A stretch of 64,000 bases of DNA from Halonotius sp046719765 (GCF_046719765.1 NZ_JABEBY010000012.1:1-64000), one strand, 5' to 3'; shown: positions 1 through 8,072, counted from the stretch's first letter. The notes: generated by a model from the sequence alone, not told the origin. Numbers and translations are program-made.

Positions 1-392
1 TCTCGTATCGGCATCCTCACCATGTCAGACTGCGATCTTGCTGCTACCGTTATCAGGAGAACGGACAACTAGCGATAATCGTCCGTCATCCACAGTTGAA
101 ATGGCAATCTAGCGAAGTGAAAGACAGCATATCGCTGACGGATAACATTAGTTGCTACTGAGTGTAACGGTTCTACTCAGCAGTCGGTACGCGTCGATTT
201 TTTAGTAGTCCGGATGAACCACCTGGTCGGTGTCCCTGCCTACTGCCCCTCGATGTTTATAAACGGGCTTGTAGCGCAAATCTTTGTGAGTTATAGGATA
301 GTTTTGAAATCTTCCTTTCCGTGGTTTTCGGAATACGCCACGGCGGAAATGACATGATTCTGTTTTTCGATGGCGCGACTGCTGCGACGTGC
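1..392. other. Intergenic region, no gene recognised
   Basis: No reading frame here looks protein-like. The open frames are out-of-frame shadows of the neighbouring arsR or low-complexity. The segment is the 3-prime flank of the arsR gene that ends at 393 on the minus strand. I see no RNA gene or repeat. Confidence 0.5.
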
Positions 393-764
393 TCAGCTGT
401 CGAGTGCCGCGGCGATATCGAGGAGTTGGAGGGCAGCCGTATCGCCGATCCGATAATACGTCCATTTACCCTGTCGACGTTTTTTGATGATATCAGCGTC
501 GGTAAGCTCTCGAAGGTGACTAGCAACGGTCGACTGTGGCGCGTCAAGGACGACCTGTAGTTCACAGGCACACAGCTCGCCATCACGCAACGCATTGAGG
601 ATCCGAATCCGGGACTCGTTGGCCAACGCTTTGAACACGGCTAGTTGGGCGTCTATCTGTTGGTCGTCGCCTTCGAGTTCAAACAACGACGTGATCCGTG
701 CTTCAGGATTCTCATAGAGGCGTTCGAGAGTCTGTCGTGCAGATTCCGGGACTGTATCGGTCAT
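393..764 (-). CDS. arsR: ArsR-family metalloid-responsive repressor
   Basis: 123-residue winged-helix repressor. The helix-turn-helix core (about residues 42-105) has the ArsR signature ALANESRIRILNAL, then ELCACELQ with C65 and C67 at the start of the DNA-recognition region, where As(III)/Sb(III) sensors carry their cysteines. The ATG at 764 is preferred over an upstream in-frame start because the extra 31 residues are Arg-rich and not protein-like. It is the last gene after the thioredoxin and permease genes, about 100 bases downstream of the permease. It probably autoregulates that group and releases DNA when thiol-reactive metalloid binds. The metal specificity is inferred. Confidence 0.88.
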   Translation of the reverse strand: MTDTVPESARQTLERLYENPEARITSLFELEGDDQQIDAQLAVFKALANESRIRILNALRDGELCACELQVVLDAPQSTVASHLRELTDADIIKKRRQGKWTYYRIGDTAALQLLDIAAALDS

Positions 765-865
765 GGTCAGAGACTGTCGACGAGTATGTCGACACTCGAA
801 TCGATATTGTTTGGGTCGGCGCAAAAGAGTTCGGCTCCGCCGACCAGTAGTCGTCAACGCCGACC

Positions 866-1795
866 TCAGAGGACGAAGTTGAATAGCAGCCCAATCAGGA
901 GGATTCCCGATCCAAGTGTCCCGGCATAAGCTGCGATCAACTCCTTCTGCATCACTTTCTTGAGGATCATGAACTGCGGTAGCGAGAGCGCGGCCACCGA
1001 CATCATAAACGCGAGGCCGGTGCCAACCGGGAGCCCCTTACCGAGCAGTGACTCGACAACTGGAATGACACCGAGAATATCGGTGTACATCGGCACACCG
1101 ACGGCGACCGCACCGAAGACGCCCCACTGTCCCGAGAGGTAGGTCTCGACCAGCCGTTCGGGAAGGTAGCCGTGGATGAGCGCGCCGACCCCGACACCGA
1201 CGATGACATACGGGATGATCTCGACGATGATTTCTTTGGCCTCGACGTAGGCCTCTTCGAGCCGCTCGCGTCTGGTTGGCTCGTCGATCTCGACACCCGA
1301 ATCGCCAAACTCAAACTCGTCGACGTAGCGGTCGAAGCCGAGTTTGTTGAGCGTGTAACCGCTTGTCATCCCGATGGTGATGCCGCTGACCGCATACAGC
1401 GCGGTTAATTTGAAGCCGACAACCCCCGGCAACACGACGAGGGCAGCCTCGTTGATCATCGGCGACACCGCCAGAAACGTGATCGTGATGCCGAAGGGGA
1501 TGCCCGCCCCAACCATCCCCAGAAAGATCGGGATCGTCGAACACGAGCAAAACGGTGAGACGATCCCCATGAGCGCGGCCAGCACGTATCCGGTGAAGGC
1601 TGTCTTCCCGTCGAGATAGTCCCGGATCTTTTCCGGCGGGAAGTAGGTGCGCAGGTAGGTAACCCCGAAGATCACGGCCGTCAGAATGGCGAGGATCTTC
1701 AGCGTATCGTACACGAAGAAGTGAGCACTCGCTCTGGGAGCCCCGGTGAGCCCGATGGTGTCGACAACCCACGTTGCGAACTGTTCGAAGACCAT
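866..1795 (-). CDS. ArsP/DUF318-type permease
   Basis: 309-residue polytopic membrane protein of the DUF318 (COG0701) permease family, which includes the organoarsenical exporter ArsP. Two homologous blocks of transmembrane helices are visible. The family-typical segment PFCSCSTIPIFLGMVGAGIP carries the paired cysteines C83 and C85 and is followed by a hydrophobic stretch with SPMINEAAL. The gene starts 6 bases after the thioredoxin stop, so the two are probably co-transcribed, with an ArsR gene downstream. A role in thiol-dependent metalloid or metal export across the cytoplasmic membrane is likely. The exact substrate (arsenite, methylarsenite or another metal) is not shown by sequence. No ArsB or Acr3 exporter is visible elsewhere in the window, so this is the best exporter candidate for both arsenic loci. 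Confidence 0.85.
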   Translation of the reverse strand: MVFEQFATWVVDTIGLTGAPRASAHFFVYDTLKILAILTAVIFGVTYLRTYFPPEKIRDYLDGKTAFTGYVLAALMGIVSPFCSCSTIPIFLGMVGAGIPFGITITFLAVSPMINEAALVVLPGVVGFKLTALYAVSGITIGMTSGYTLNKLGFDRYVDEFEFGDSGVEIDEPTRRERLEEAYVEAKEIIVEIIPYVIVGVGVGALIHGYLPERLVETYLSGQWGVFGAVAVGVPMYTDILGVIPVVESLLGKGLPVGTGLAFMMSVAALSLPQFMILKKVMQKELIAAYAGTLGSGILLIGLLFNFVL

Positions 1796-1801
1796 CCCGA
1801 G

Positions 1802-2044
1802 CTACAGTCGCTCCGTAATGATCTCTTCGAGTTCAGTTTCTGACGGCGTTGTGCCGCTGAAGACCATTTCGTCGTCGATCTCGAAGCCCGGCGTCGACAT
1901 GACACCCTTGGCGGCCAGTTCGGTCATATCAGTCTCTTTCGTTACGTTGGCGTCGATGCCGTTGCGGTCGACGACCGCCTGCGTTGTCTCTTTGAGTTCC
2001 GTACAGTTACTGCAGCCTGACGGGCCATAGACCGTGATATTCAT
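1802..2044 (-). CDS. Small thioredoxin-like redox-active disulfide protein
   Basis: 80-residue minimal thioredoxin-fold protein with the redox motif GCSNC (C11 and C14) right after the first beta strand, and the cis-proline segment MSTPGF further on. It matches the small redox-active disulfide protein 2 family that is often encoded beside DUF318 permeases. The ATG at 2044 is chosen because the upstream extension is not protein-like and a TATA-like box lies about 100 bases upstream. It is the first gene of the thioredoxin-permease-arsR group and may reduce or deliver thiol-bound metalloid to the permease. That partnership is inferred from gene order. Confidence 0.85.
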   Translation of the reverse strand: MNITVYGPSGCSNCTELKETTQAVVDRNGIDANVTKETDMTELAAKGVMSTPGFEIDDEMVFSGTTPSETELEEIITERL

Positions 2045-2140
2045 TGGGTTTCTCCTGTGTTGGTGTCGGTAGCTGTTAATCGCTCTGTACCGGTCGTGTC
2101 GGCTGCAATATCTCTCATACGTATCGACAAAACACGGTAT

Positions 2141-2150
2141 GATATAAATA
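2141..2150 (-). promoter_or_regulatory. TATA-like box of thioredoxin-permease-arsR operon
   Basis: On the minus strand this reads TATTTATATC, the only strong archaeal TATA-like sequence in the gap upstream of the thioredoxin start at 2044. It implies an untranslated leader of roughly 70-80 bases, which would leave room for an ArsR operator. Assignment is by pattern only. Confidence 0.45.
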
Positions 2151-2490
2151 CGTTCCGAAGAAATACGATTCGTGGTTGGGGGAGAAACTGATCGTCTCAC
2201 ATTTGCCGCTGGCCTCCTATTGTGGAAACTCGTGATAAAACGTATCTATGCCGTCTATACCGCCAGAGACGCCGACTGTTGCGCCCTCATTGCTGTCTGT
2301 CTAACGTGTCTGTCACGGATATCTTTCTCATTGTATTGAGATATATCGATTCGATCTTGGACAGCGATACGGGGAACCAGCAAGTTCAATACCGTAACCA
2401 ATGGGTAGACTCCAACATAGCTGGCCTCGAAAAAGGCACACAATTGCACTCCTGAGAGTAACGAGGATCGCGGGGTTCGAGCACTGAGCC

Positions 2491-2500
2491 ACGTTTAAAT
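2491..2500 (+). promoter_or_regulatory. TATA-like box of CDGSH gene
   Basis: ACGTTTAAAT ends 22 bases before the ATG at 2523. This is the spacing expected for a leaderless haloarchaeal transcript. The rest of the gap from 2151 to 2490 shows no gene. Confidence 0.45.
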
Positions 2501-2522
2501 CTGTCCGCGGGCGACCGCAGGT

Positions 2523-2816
2523 ATGAGCCGCCTCGTCGAACTCGACGGAACCGAACCGCGAATCCTCGATGCATCGGATCTTGACCCCGAAAAGGGCGAT
2601 ATCGCCGTCTGTCAGTGTGGACTCTCGGCGGAGTTCCCCTTTTGCGACGGTTCCCACCGGGAGACAAAAGACGAGGCTGAAAACGTCTGTTATCGGTATC
2701 TCGACACCGAGGACGACGCTGACGGCGACCGACAGCGACGCCGTGTCGACCATGTGCGCTTCGACGACGGAGGCGACGATACAATCGAGACGGAAGGCGA
2801 GGAAGCGTCAGACTGA
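2523..2816 (+). CDS. CDGSH iron-sulfur domain protein
   Basis: 97-residue protein with a complete CDGSH signature: C30, C32, C41 and H45 in CQCGLSAEFPFCDGSH. These are the three cysteines and one histidine that bind a redox-active 2Fe-2S cluster in the mitoNEET family. After the motif the C-terminal half becomes very acidic and is probably unstructured. A TATA-like box sits just upstream and the gene appears monocistronic. A role in electron transfer or cluster transfer is inferred from the family. It lies between two thiol and metalloid loci, but no functional link to them is shown. Confidence 0.88.
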   Translation: MSRLVELDGTEPRILDASDLDPEKGDIAVCQCGLSAEFPFCDGSHRETKDEAENVCYRYLDTEDDADGDRQRRRVDHVRFDDGGDDTIETEGEEASD

Positions 2817-3329
2817 GTCGACAGCACGGACGACGGCGGCTCGGAGACTGGCGGGTAGGAACCGAGCCCGGATGCTCGACCCGAGTCGCCGCGTTAGCAC
2901 TTGATATGCTCGGTAAGGATCGATTCGATGCGGTCGGCTGGCGGTGTCGTGCCGTTATCGACGATCTCGCCGTCGTAGTCTCCCGTGAGACAGCGGAACA
3001 CCCCGCCAACGTGTCGGCGGAGTCCCTCGATTGGTCACTCCCCGCAGGTGGTCGATAGCTGTTCCGCAGCATTCCATATCGAGATATTACAAAAAAGAGT
3101 ATAAATAAACCGTTCGTATTGTAGTATTGTGAATATTATACATATTTATGACGGTCGACGACTAAACCCAACCGGCCGAAGACGCAAGTAGAAGTAGTCG
3201 GAAAGGCTCCATAAAGAAACTCTTTTACCCATTATTCTCTACCCAATCCACGATCTGCTGGCCGAATCTGCCATGCTTCGATTCGTTTAACCGTGTGTAC
3301 TTCTCACTATACTACTATTAAACATATCT
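2817..3329. other. Intergenic region with possible gene remnant and AT-rich promoter zone
   Basis: Apart from the short minus-strand remnant, I see no gene here. From about 3075 the sequence becomes A+T rich, with several TATA-like stretches (around 3100-3150 and 3310-3325) that could serve the small membrane-protein gene starting at 3330. Confidence 0.4.
2894..3034 (-). pseudogene. Possible C-terminal gene remnant, unrecognised
   Basis: A 46-codon open frame on the minus strand ends at a TAA (2894-2896). It translates to a soluble, acidic, protein-like tail containing GDYDGEIVDNGTTPPADRIE and ending in HIKC. No good start exists: a TGA lies immediately upstream. It looks like the last part of a degraded gene. 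I do not recognise the family, and it could be chance. Confidence 0.25.
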
Positions 3330-3581
3330 ATGAATTCCGATTCGAATACAGATAATTCATCGCCACCGCTCGCAGGTGTCGTCGTCAGTGCATTCAGCGT
3401 CGTGGTACTGCTTGTGGCAATCGCCTATACGGTTATCTTGGGCGTCGTCGACTGGGCGGCCATCGGTCTCTTAGCGTACCCTACCGAGGCGGTTGCGCCC
3501 TTCGCAGTTATCAGCGGGGCAATACTGACGATCGCGATCATTGTTCCGACCACGCTGGTCACTGTCAACAAGACAAACTAA
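3330..3581 (+). CDS. Small two-helix membrane protein
   Basis: 83 residues with a short polar N-terminus (about 12 residues) and two hydrophobic helices at about residues 14-42 and 55-77. The C-terminus is short and cytoplasm-compatible. The start ATG follows an AT-rich region. I recognise no family. The frame stays open with a regular hydrophobic pattern, and acidic or hydroxylated residues lie at the termini as in haloarchaeal membrane peptides, so it is probably expressed. Confidence 0.6.
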   Translation: MNSDSNTDNSSPPLAGVVVSAFSVVVLLVAIAYTVILGVVDWAAIGLLAYPTEAVAPFAVISGAILTIAIIVPTTLVTVNKTN

Positions 3582-4046
3582 AACCGGGGTACGTTACTCG
3601 AGATCGAGCATTTGGGGGGAGCAAACAATACCACTCGGCGATCGCTTCGAGCGCGTCGAGTGGGACGTACTCGTCGACCCGACGGGCGGTGTCGCTGCCG
3701 ATAGCCGCCTCAACCGCGGGGATCCCGGCAGCCCGCAATTTCTTCACGTCGCCGCCACCGGTCGCATACCGCCGGAAGACGCGATGGTCACCGACCTCCT
3801 CGCCGACCTCGACGACCCGGTCAACGAACGGTGCAGCGGGATCAGTGTATCTGCCTTCGCCCCGAGACAGGCGTCGATCCGCTCGGTGTCGACGCCCCAC
3901 TCAAAAATGACCCCCTCGATCCACGCCGGTAGCTCGACGGTTTCGTCCGGCAGGTTCTGCGTGTCGAACGCCAAGAGACCGAACGTCAACTCGACGAGTC
4001 GCTGGCGGCGGGCCCTGTCAGTTCGATGTGGGTAGCACTGGGTCAT
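3565..4046 (-). pseudogene. M20 peptidase / ArgE-DapE-like pseudogene, internally deleted and frameshifted
   Basis: Two adjoining minus-strand frames encode the two ends of one M20 metallopeptidase. From 4046 the first frame reads like the N-terminus (LVELTFGLLAFDTQNLPDET, then a WGVDTERID-like segment). From about 3870 down to 3567 a second frame reads like the C-terminus (FRRYATGGGDVKKLRAAGIP, then RRVDEYVPLDALEAIAEWY, matching the family's GGTDA...GIPA...NEYV...L motif). The catalytic middle (metal-binding His/Asp/Glu region and dimerisation domain, roughly 250-300 residues) is absent and the reading frame shifts at the junction. The gene cannot make an active enzyme. It was probably an amidohydrolase of the acetylornithine or succinyl-diaminopimelate deacylase type. 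Confidence 0.75.
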
Positions 4047-4098
4047 AATCGGTGTCGCTGAGAGGGGTCGAGAGGAAAACGGAGTGTAGTGTAACTAC

Positions 4099-4290
4099 TT
4101 AACAGCAGTCGTCGCCAGCACCGCAGGCGCTGCCGTAGTCGATGCCGATCTCCCGGCCGATGGCGTCATTACACCGCATCAGCAGCGAATTGAACTCGAA
4201 TTGGCTCTGTTCCTGCTGGGCGGTGCGAAGTTCCTCACCGAGTTCCTCAGCGGCCGCCAGAACCTCGTCGTCAGTGGTGCTCAACAGCAC
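4099..4290 (-). CDS. hcsS: Small CC-tailed protein of the ArsA operon (halo-CC-star HcsS-like)
   Basis: 63 residues, starting at a GTG that overlaps the stop of the preceding gene by 10 bases. The body is alpha-helical and Glu/Gln-rich. The last residues are CGAGDDCC followed directly by the stop, giving C55, C62 and C63 plus an internal C40. The tail segment NDAIGREIGID resembles NDVISEPIGME at the same place in the upstream partner. I associate the pair with the haloarchaeal family called halo-CC-star (small member), a name given from memory. It is the last gene of arsD-arsA-hcsL-hcsS. The vicinal cysteines suggest soft-metal or As(III) binding, which is inference. Confidence 0.72.
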   Translation of the reverse strand: MLLSTTDDEVLAAAEELGEELRTAQQEQSQFEFNSLLMRCNDAIGREIGIDYGSACGAGDDCC

Positions 4291-4646
4291 CCACCCCCTG
4301 ACGACTGGGCGAACTCCATGCCGATCGGCTCGCTGATCACGTCGTTGGTCTGCTGGAGCAGTTCGATCAACGCTGTCTGTGCCTGCCTGTGCTGTTGGAT
4401 CGTCTCGTTTTGCTCCAACTCCTCTTGGATCTCTTGGAGTTCGGCCATAAGATCCTGATCGAAGCTCGTCTGCAACTGTTGCTGTTTCTGTCGGTACTCA
4501 TCGAGCAGTGCCATTGCCTCGTCGTCGTTTTCCATCCGTTCGTTCGCAGCCATGAACTTCTGGTAGGTTTCGCTGTCCTCGATGGCGTCAATAAACGCCT
4601 GAAGCTTCCCTTCGACCGCGTCTTCGACAGGTTGGGTTTCGCTCAT
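4281..4646 (-). CDS. hcsL: YlbF-like CC-tailed protein of the ArsA operon (halo-CC-star HcsL-like)
   Basis: 121 residues, overlapping the arsA stop by ATGA. Residues 10-105 form a helical, Gln/Glu-rich coiled-coil region resembling the YlbF/YmcA fold (KLQAFIDAIEDSETYQKFM). The C-terminus is SSGGGCC then stop. There are no other cysteines, so the two terminal residues are the only thiols, a strong sign that the Cys-Cys end is functional. The segment NDVISEPIGMEF shares its pattern with the smaller downstream gene product. Its position directly behind a duplicated ArsA and an ArsD suggests a role in handing metalloid to or from ArsA. That role is not established. Confidence 0.78.
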   Translation of the reverse strand: MSETQPVEDAVEGKLQAFIDAIEDSETYQKFMAANERMENDDEAMALLDEYRQKQQQLQTSFDQDLMAELQEIQEELEQNETIQQHRQAQTALIELLQQTNDVISEPIGMEFAQSSGGGCC

Positions 4647-6583
4647 TGTTGTGGCACCCCTGCGGTTTGGTTGTCGGTGAGTTCAGCCAGTCCGGTCACC
4701 ACGTCGCCGAACGCGCTGAGCCCGTCGAGGCCGATGGGCTCGTCCCCTCGCAGCGGCGCGCACATCATCGGCGTCTCGAAGCGATCCTTTATTTCGCCGA
4801 GATACTGCTGCTGTTGGGCTCGCCGGTTGGCGAAGAAGGCGTTATCGCCGTACTCCTCGGGGAGGAGGTAGTTAGCGACGACGAAGGCGGTCTCGATGCC
4901 AACCTGATCCTTCAGGTCTTCGGCCGCCCGATGGGCCTCCATCATCGGCGTATACTCGGGGTACATGACGAAGGCGAACGAGCTTTTGTCAGGATTCTGC
5001 ATCGTCTCGATGACGTTGTCGTACTGGTCGCCCTTCGCGGGCGCGGCACCCTTCGTCAGCGAGCCGAGATCCATGAAGCCCTTCCAGTCCGACGGCAGTT
5101 CGAGCAGTCGCAAGGTGTGGCCGGTCGGCGCGGTATCGAAGACGACGATGTCGTAGCCATCTTCGTCGAAGTAGGCCACGAATTTTTCGAGAGCGGCCAT
5201 CTCCTCGGCACACGGCGACTCCAATTCTTCCTCGACATTGGCGATAGCAGCGTCAACGTCGATCTCGGTGTCTTCCTTGTCCTCGTACATCTCGGTGACG
5301 TGATCGAGAACCTGCTGGCGGTACTCTTCAAGGGCCTTCTCCTGGTCGATGCGGGCCGCATCGAGGTTTGCTTGGCTCACCGATGTCGGGTCGTGGCCGA
5401 CGGGTTCGCCGAAGATGTCTTCGAGATGGGCGGCGGGATCGGTCGTCACGACGAGCGTCTCGTAGCCCGCCTCGGCGAGTTTGGTCGCCGACGTTGCGGC
5501 GATCGTACTCTTGCCGACGCCACCTTTCCCGGTGAAGAACAGATAGCGCGTCTCGTCGTCGACCGGCTGGAGTTTCTCGGCGACTGCGTCGGGATCGGTC
5601 AGCGAGTCGAAGTCGACCGCTTCGTCAGTGTCGACGTTGGTTGCTGATCCCACGTCGACGGTGGCCTCGTCGCCATCGTAGAGGACACCACCTACGTCGG
5701 CCAGCAGATCGAGCCCGGCGATCTCGCCGGGTTGGAGCGGATAGGTTGCCATCGCGTCGGCGTCGAACTCCGAGGTGGCGCGTTCGATGACCGCCTGTTC
5801 GTCCTCACGTTTTCCATTGAAGAATGGGTCTTCACAGACCGACTCGGGCAGATAGCCGTTGATGATCAGGAGCTGGGACTCGATGCCGAGTTCGCCGAGG
5901 TCTGATGCACTTCGGTGGATTTCGTCGACTGAGGAGTCCTCTGGCTTACCAACGAAGGCAAACGACGTTTTCTCGCTGTCCTGGAGCGTGTCGATAGCGC
6001 GCTCGTAATCCTGCTTGCGCTCCTCCATTGAGGCGGCGGGACCGATACAGGTTGAGCCACCCTTTTCGAGTTCGGCGTTCCAGTCGGAGGGGAGTTCCAT
6101 CAGTCGGATGGTGTGGCCTGTGGGCGCGGTATCGAAGACGACCACATCGTACTCTGGAGAATCCATGAAGTCGACGAAGTTGTCGAAAGCCGCGATCTCC
6201 TCGACACACGGACTGTTGAGCTGTTCTTCGACGGCTTGGATCTGCTCGTCATCGAGTAACTCGCGCATCGGTTCAATGGTCTCTTGGCGATACTCCTCAG
6301 CGGCCTCATCGGGATCAATCTCGATGGCAGAGAGGTTGTCGATGTCGTCGATTGTGGTGACCTCATGGCCAATCTCTTGGCCGAAGATGTCTGAGAGGTT
6401 CGGCGCGGGGTCGGTTGTCACCAGTAGGGTGTTGTAGTCATTATCTGCGAGCCACGTCGCCGTCGCACAGCTGACAGTGCTCTTGCCAACGCCGCCCTTC
6501 CCGCTGAAAAAGACGAATTCGGTATCCTCGCCGCTCGGTTCAACGATCTCTCTGGCGTCAGTTGTCGGTTGCGTTGTTGCCAT
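4643..6583 (-). CDS. arsA: ArsA arsenite-pump ATPase, tandem two-domain form
   Basis: 646 residues with two homologous ATPase halves, as in bacterial ArsA. Each has a deviant Walker A GKGGVGKST (residues 28-36 and 352-360), a TTDPA switch region and a DTAPTGHT signature. Metalloid-site cysteines are conserved: C126 (NSPC) and C179 (GGSTC) in the first half, and C458 (ESPC) in the second, corresponding to the three cysteines of the E. coli enzyme. The cytosolic ATPase normally energises an arsenite-extruding membrane partner and takes As(III) from ArsD. It starts 3 bases after the arsD stop and overlaps hcsL by ATGA. No arsB is adjacent. Tail-anchored protein targeting (Get3) is unlikely because of the duplicated structure and the arsD context. 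Confidence 0.92.
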   Translation of the reverse strand: MATTQPTTDAREIVEPSGEDTEFVFFSGKGGVGKSTVSCATATWLADNDYNTLLVTTDPAPNLSDIFGQEIGHEVTTIDDIDNLSAIEIDPDEAAEEYRQETIEPMRELLDDEQIQAVEEQLNSPCVEEIAAFDNFVDFMDSPEYDVVVFDTAPTGHTIRLMELPSDWNAELEKGGSTCIGPAASMEERKQDYERAIDTLQDSEKTSFAFVGKPEDSSVDEIHRSASDLGELGIESQLLIINGYLPESVCEDPFFNGKREDEQAVIERATSEFDADAMATYPLQPGEIAGLDLLADVGGVLYDGDEATVDVGSATNVDTDEAVDFDSLTDPDAVAEKLQPVDDETRYLFFTGKGGVGKSTIAATSATKLAEAGYETLVVTTDPAAHLEDIFGEPVGHDPTSVSQANLDAARIDQEKALEEYRQQVLDHVTEMYEDKEDTEIDVDAAIANVEEELESPCAEEMAALEKFVAYFDEDGYDIVVFDTAPTGHTLRLLELPSDWKGFMDLGSLTKGAAPAKGDQYDNVIETMQNPDKSSFAFVMYPEYTPMMEAHRAAEDLKDQVGIETAFVVANYLLPEEYGDNAFFANRRAQQQQYLGEIKDRFETPMMCAPLRGDEPIGLDGLSAFGDVVTGLAELTDNQTAGVPQQ

Positions 6584-6586
6584 TTA

Positions 6587-6913
6587 TTAAGCCTCCTGTG
6601 GTTGGTTGGCACGCAGCTCGGCTGCCAGTTCGTCGTAGGAGAGATACTCCTCTTTGGCAACGATCTCGCCGTCGACGGTCGTGATCGGGAGGATCTCAGG
6701 GCCGTTCTCCTGAACGAGATCGTAGATTTCCTCGGTGTTAAGGAACTGATCGATGTTGTGCTGCATATTGGCACGCGAGATCTCGGCGTCCTCGAATTCG
6801 TCTTCGAGTTGGTCAAGTGCGGCACTCAGTTCAACGAGTTCGTCGTCGGGGTCAGGTCCACAGACACCTGTGGAACAACACATCGCTTCTTCGTAGAGTT
6901 GGATTTCGGTCAT
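6587..6913 (-). CDS. arsD: ArsD arsenite metallochaperone
   Basis: 108 residues of the ArsD family. The N-terminus MTEIQLYEEAMCCSTGVCGP carries C12, C13 and C18, the three cysteines that bind As(III) in bacterial ArsD. A thioredoxin-like fold follows, with a LPITTVDGEIV segment. Bacterial ArsD usually ends with two further vicinal Cys pairs. This protein ends in RANQPQEA without any. It is the first gene of the arsD-arsA-hcsL-hcsS operon, transcribed away from arsR at 7603. It delivers As(III) to ArsA and, in bacteria, is also a weak repressor. Confidence 0.92.
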   Translation of the reverse strand: MTEIQLYEEAMCCSTGVCGPDPDDELVELSAALDQLEDEFEDAEISRANMQHNIDQFLNTEEIYDLVQENGPEILPITTVDGEIVAKEEYLSYDELAAELRANQPQEA

Positions 6914-7602
6914 GGGTTTGTTTGGGTGGTGGTCAAACGAATCTCAACTGGTTGGATAATTCAATCGTCGTTTTGAGTCATCTTGTCTCGTTTTTATTTG
7001 AGGAAAAAGTGAACTATACATCTAAACGTTTCGATGATCGTTAAATCGAGTGGCAACCGGGCCGAGGTAGCGACGGTCGACCGCGAAATTACCCAATGAA
7101 ACCGTCTAGAGCCCACAAACTATCGTCGTCGATCATTTCAGCAGTAGCGGTACAGCTAGAGGCACACTGACAGGCACGAACACGCTTTTGATCTCATCGT
7201 TTCTGATCTGACGGGGTGACTCAGACGGTATACGGATCGTATTCAGCGTGATCGTGCGGACGGTTCCGCCAGTCCGGTTCACAGTGGACGATTGTCACGC
7301 CGAGCTCCTTGCTACGAAGAGGATCGCTCAAAATGTGCATCGCGCCAGAAATAGGTTCGATGTCCGTGTAGTTGACTCGCGCGTACGACATCAGTACCCC
7401 CTAAGTGAGTCTGAGTGTGCCACTTGCTCTATCTGCCTCAGGTTTCTTATTTGCGACGACGATTGCGTCATCTCTCGCTGTACCGTACGGATGATATATG
7501 CAGATTTATATTAGCAATTACTAAATTGTTCTATTGATTGTGTGACTATCGAATAAATAGCAACTGCAAAAGAGTTAATTTATTTGTTGGTCAATTATCC
7601 GT
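6914..7602. promoter_or_regulatory. Divergent control region between arsD and arsR, no gene
   Basis: About 690 bases separate the two divergent arsenic transcripts. On the minus strand, AT-rich stretches around 6985-7020 (CAAATAAAAACG and ATGTATAG) could be the arsD promoter. On the plus strand, TTAATTTATTT at about 7575-7585 lies roughly 20 bases before the arsR ATG. I see no convincing coding frame. The central part (7050-7480) looks like non-coding spacer, unusually long for this genome. Confidence 0.5.
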
Positions 7603-8001
7603 ATGTCAGCAAGTGACCGACTCCAACGGTATCTCACTGACGAACGAGGGAGTTGTACGAACGACGCGCTTCAAGAGCGACTTGAGGAACTTGAGGAGTT
7701 GGATGCGGTCGTCGGGGGGCCTGATCTCGAATCGGATGTCGACTTACTGTCAGCAATAGCTAACGAAACACGGTATAAAATCCTTCGAATCATACACACA
7801 GCCGGCGAGGAGCTGTGTGTCTGTGAGTTCTCCCCACTGCTTGAGGTGAGTGACAGTGCAATTAGTCATGCACTATCCCAGCTCACAGAGGCCGGTCTTC
7901 TCACACGTCGAAAAGATGGCAAGTGGCGCAAATATAACACGACGAACCGTGCAACCGCCGTGTTAGTCGCACTTGACGGCTCCCGATCCGTTGAGCCGTA
8001 A
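7603..8001 (+). CDS. arsR: ArsR-family arsenic-responsive repressor
   Basis: 132-residue winged-helix protein. The core begins LLSAIANETRYKILRII, and the As(III)-sensing motif ELCVCEF carries C72 and C74 as in classical ArsR (ELCVCDLC). The recognition helix region is VSDSAISHALSQLTEAGL, followed by the wing RRKDGKWRKY. It is divergent from arsD and upstream of the arsC-like gene, which fits a repressor of both units. It differs clearly from the ArsR at 393-764 in sequence and in the longer N-terminal extension, so the two loci are not a recent duplication. Confidence 0.9.
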   Translation: MSASDRLQRYLTDERGSCTNDALQERLEELEELDAVVGGPDLESDVDLLSAIANETRYKILRIIHTAGEELCVCEFSPLLEVSDSAISHALSQLTEAGLLTRRKDGKWRKYNTTNRATAVLVALDGSRSVEP

Positions 8002-8061
8002 TCTGTTGAGCTGCAGTCTGTCGAACCGTGGTCTATCCATCCTGTCGCGCAGTATCTATTG

Positions 8062-8072
8062 AGATATATATA
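8062..8072 (+). promoter_or_regulatory. TATA-like box of arsC-like gene
   Basis: GATATATATAC lies about 45-55 bases upstream of the ATG at 8118 and is a strong archaeal TATA-type sequence. It suggests that the arsC-like gene can be transcribed separately from arsR. The box lies beyond the arsR stop. Confidence 0.5.

Noticed and set aside
7248..7514. 88-codon plus-strand frame in the arsD-arsR gap
   Set aside because: The translated sequence is rich in Arg, Cys and His with no domain pattern, unlike the acidic proteins of this genome.
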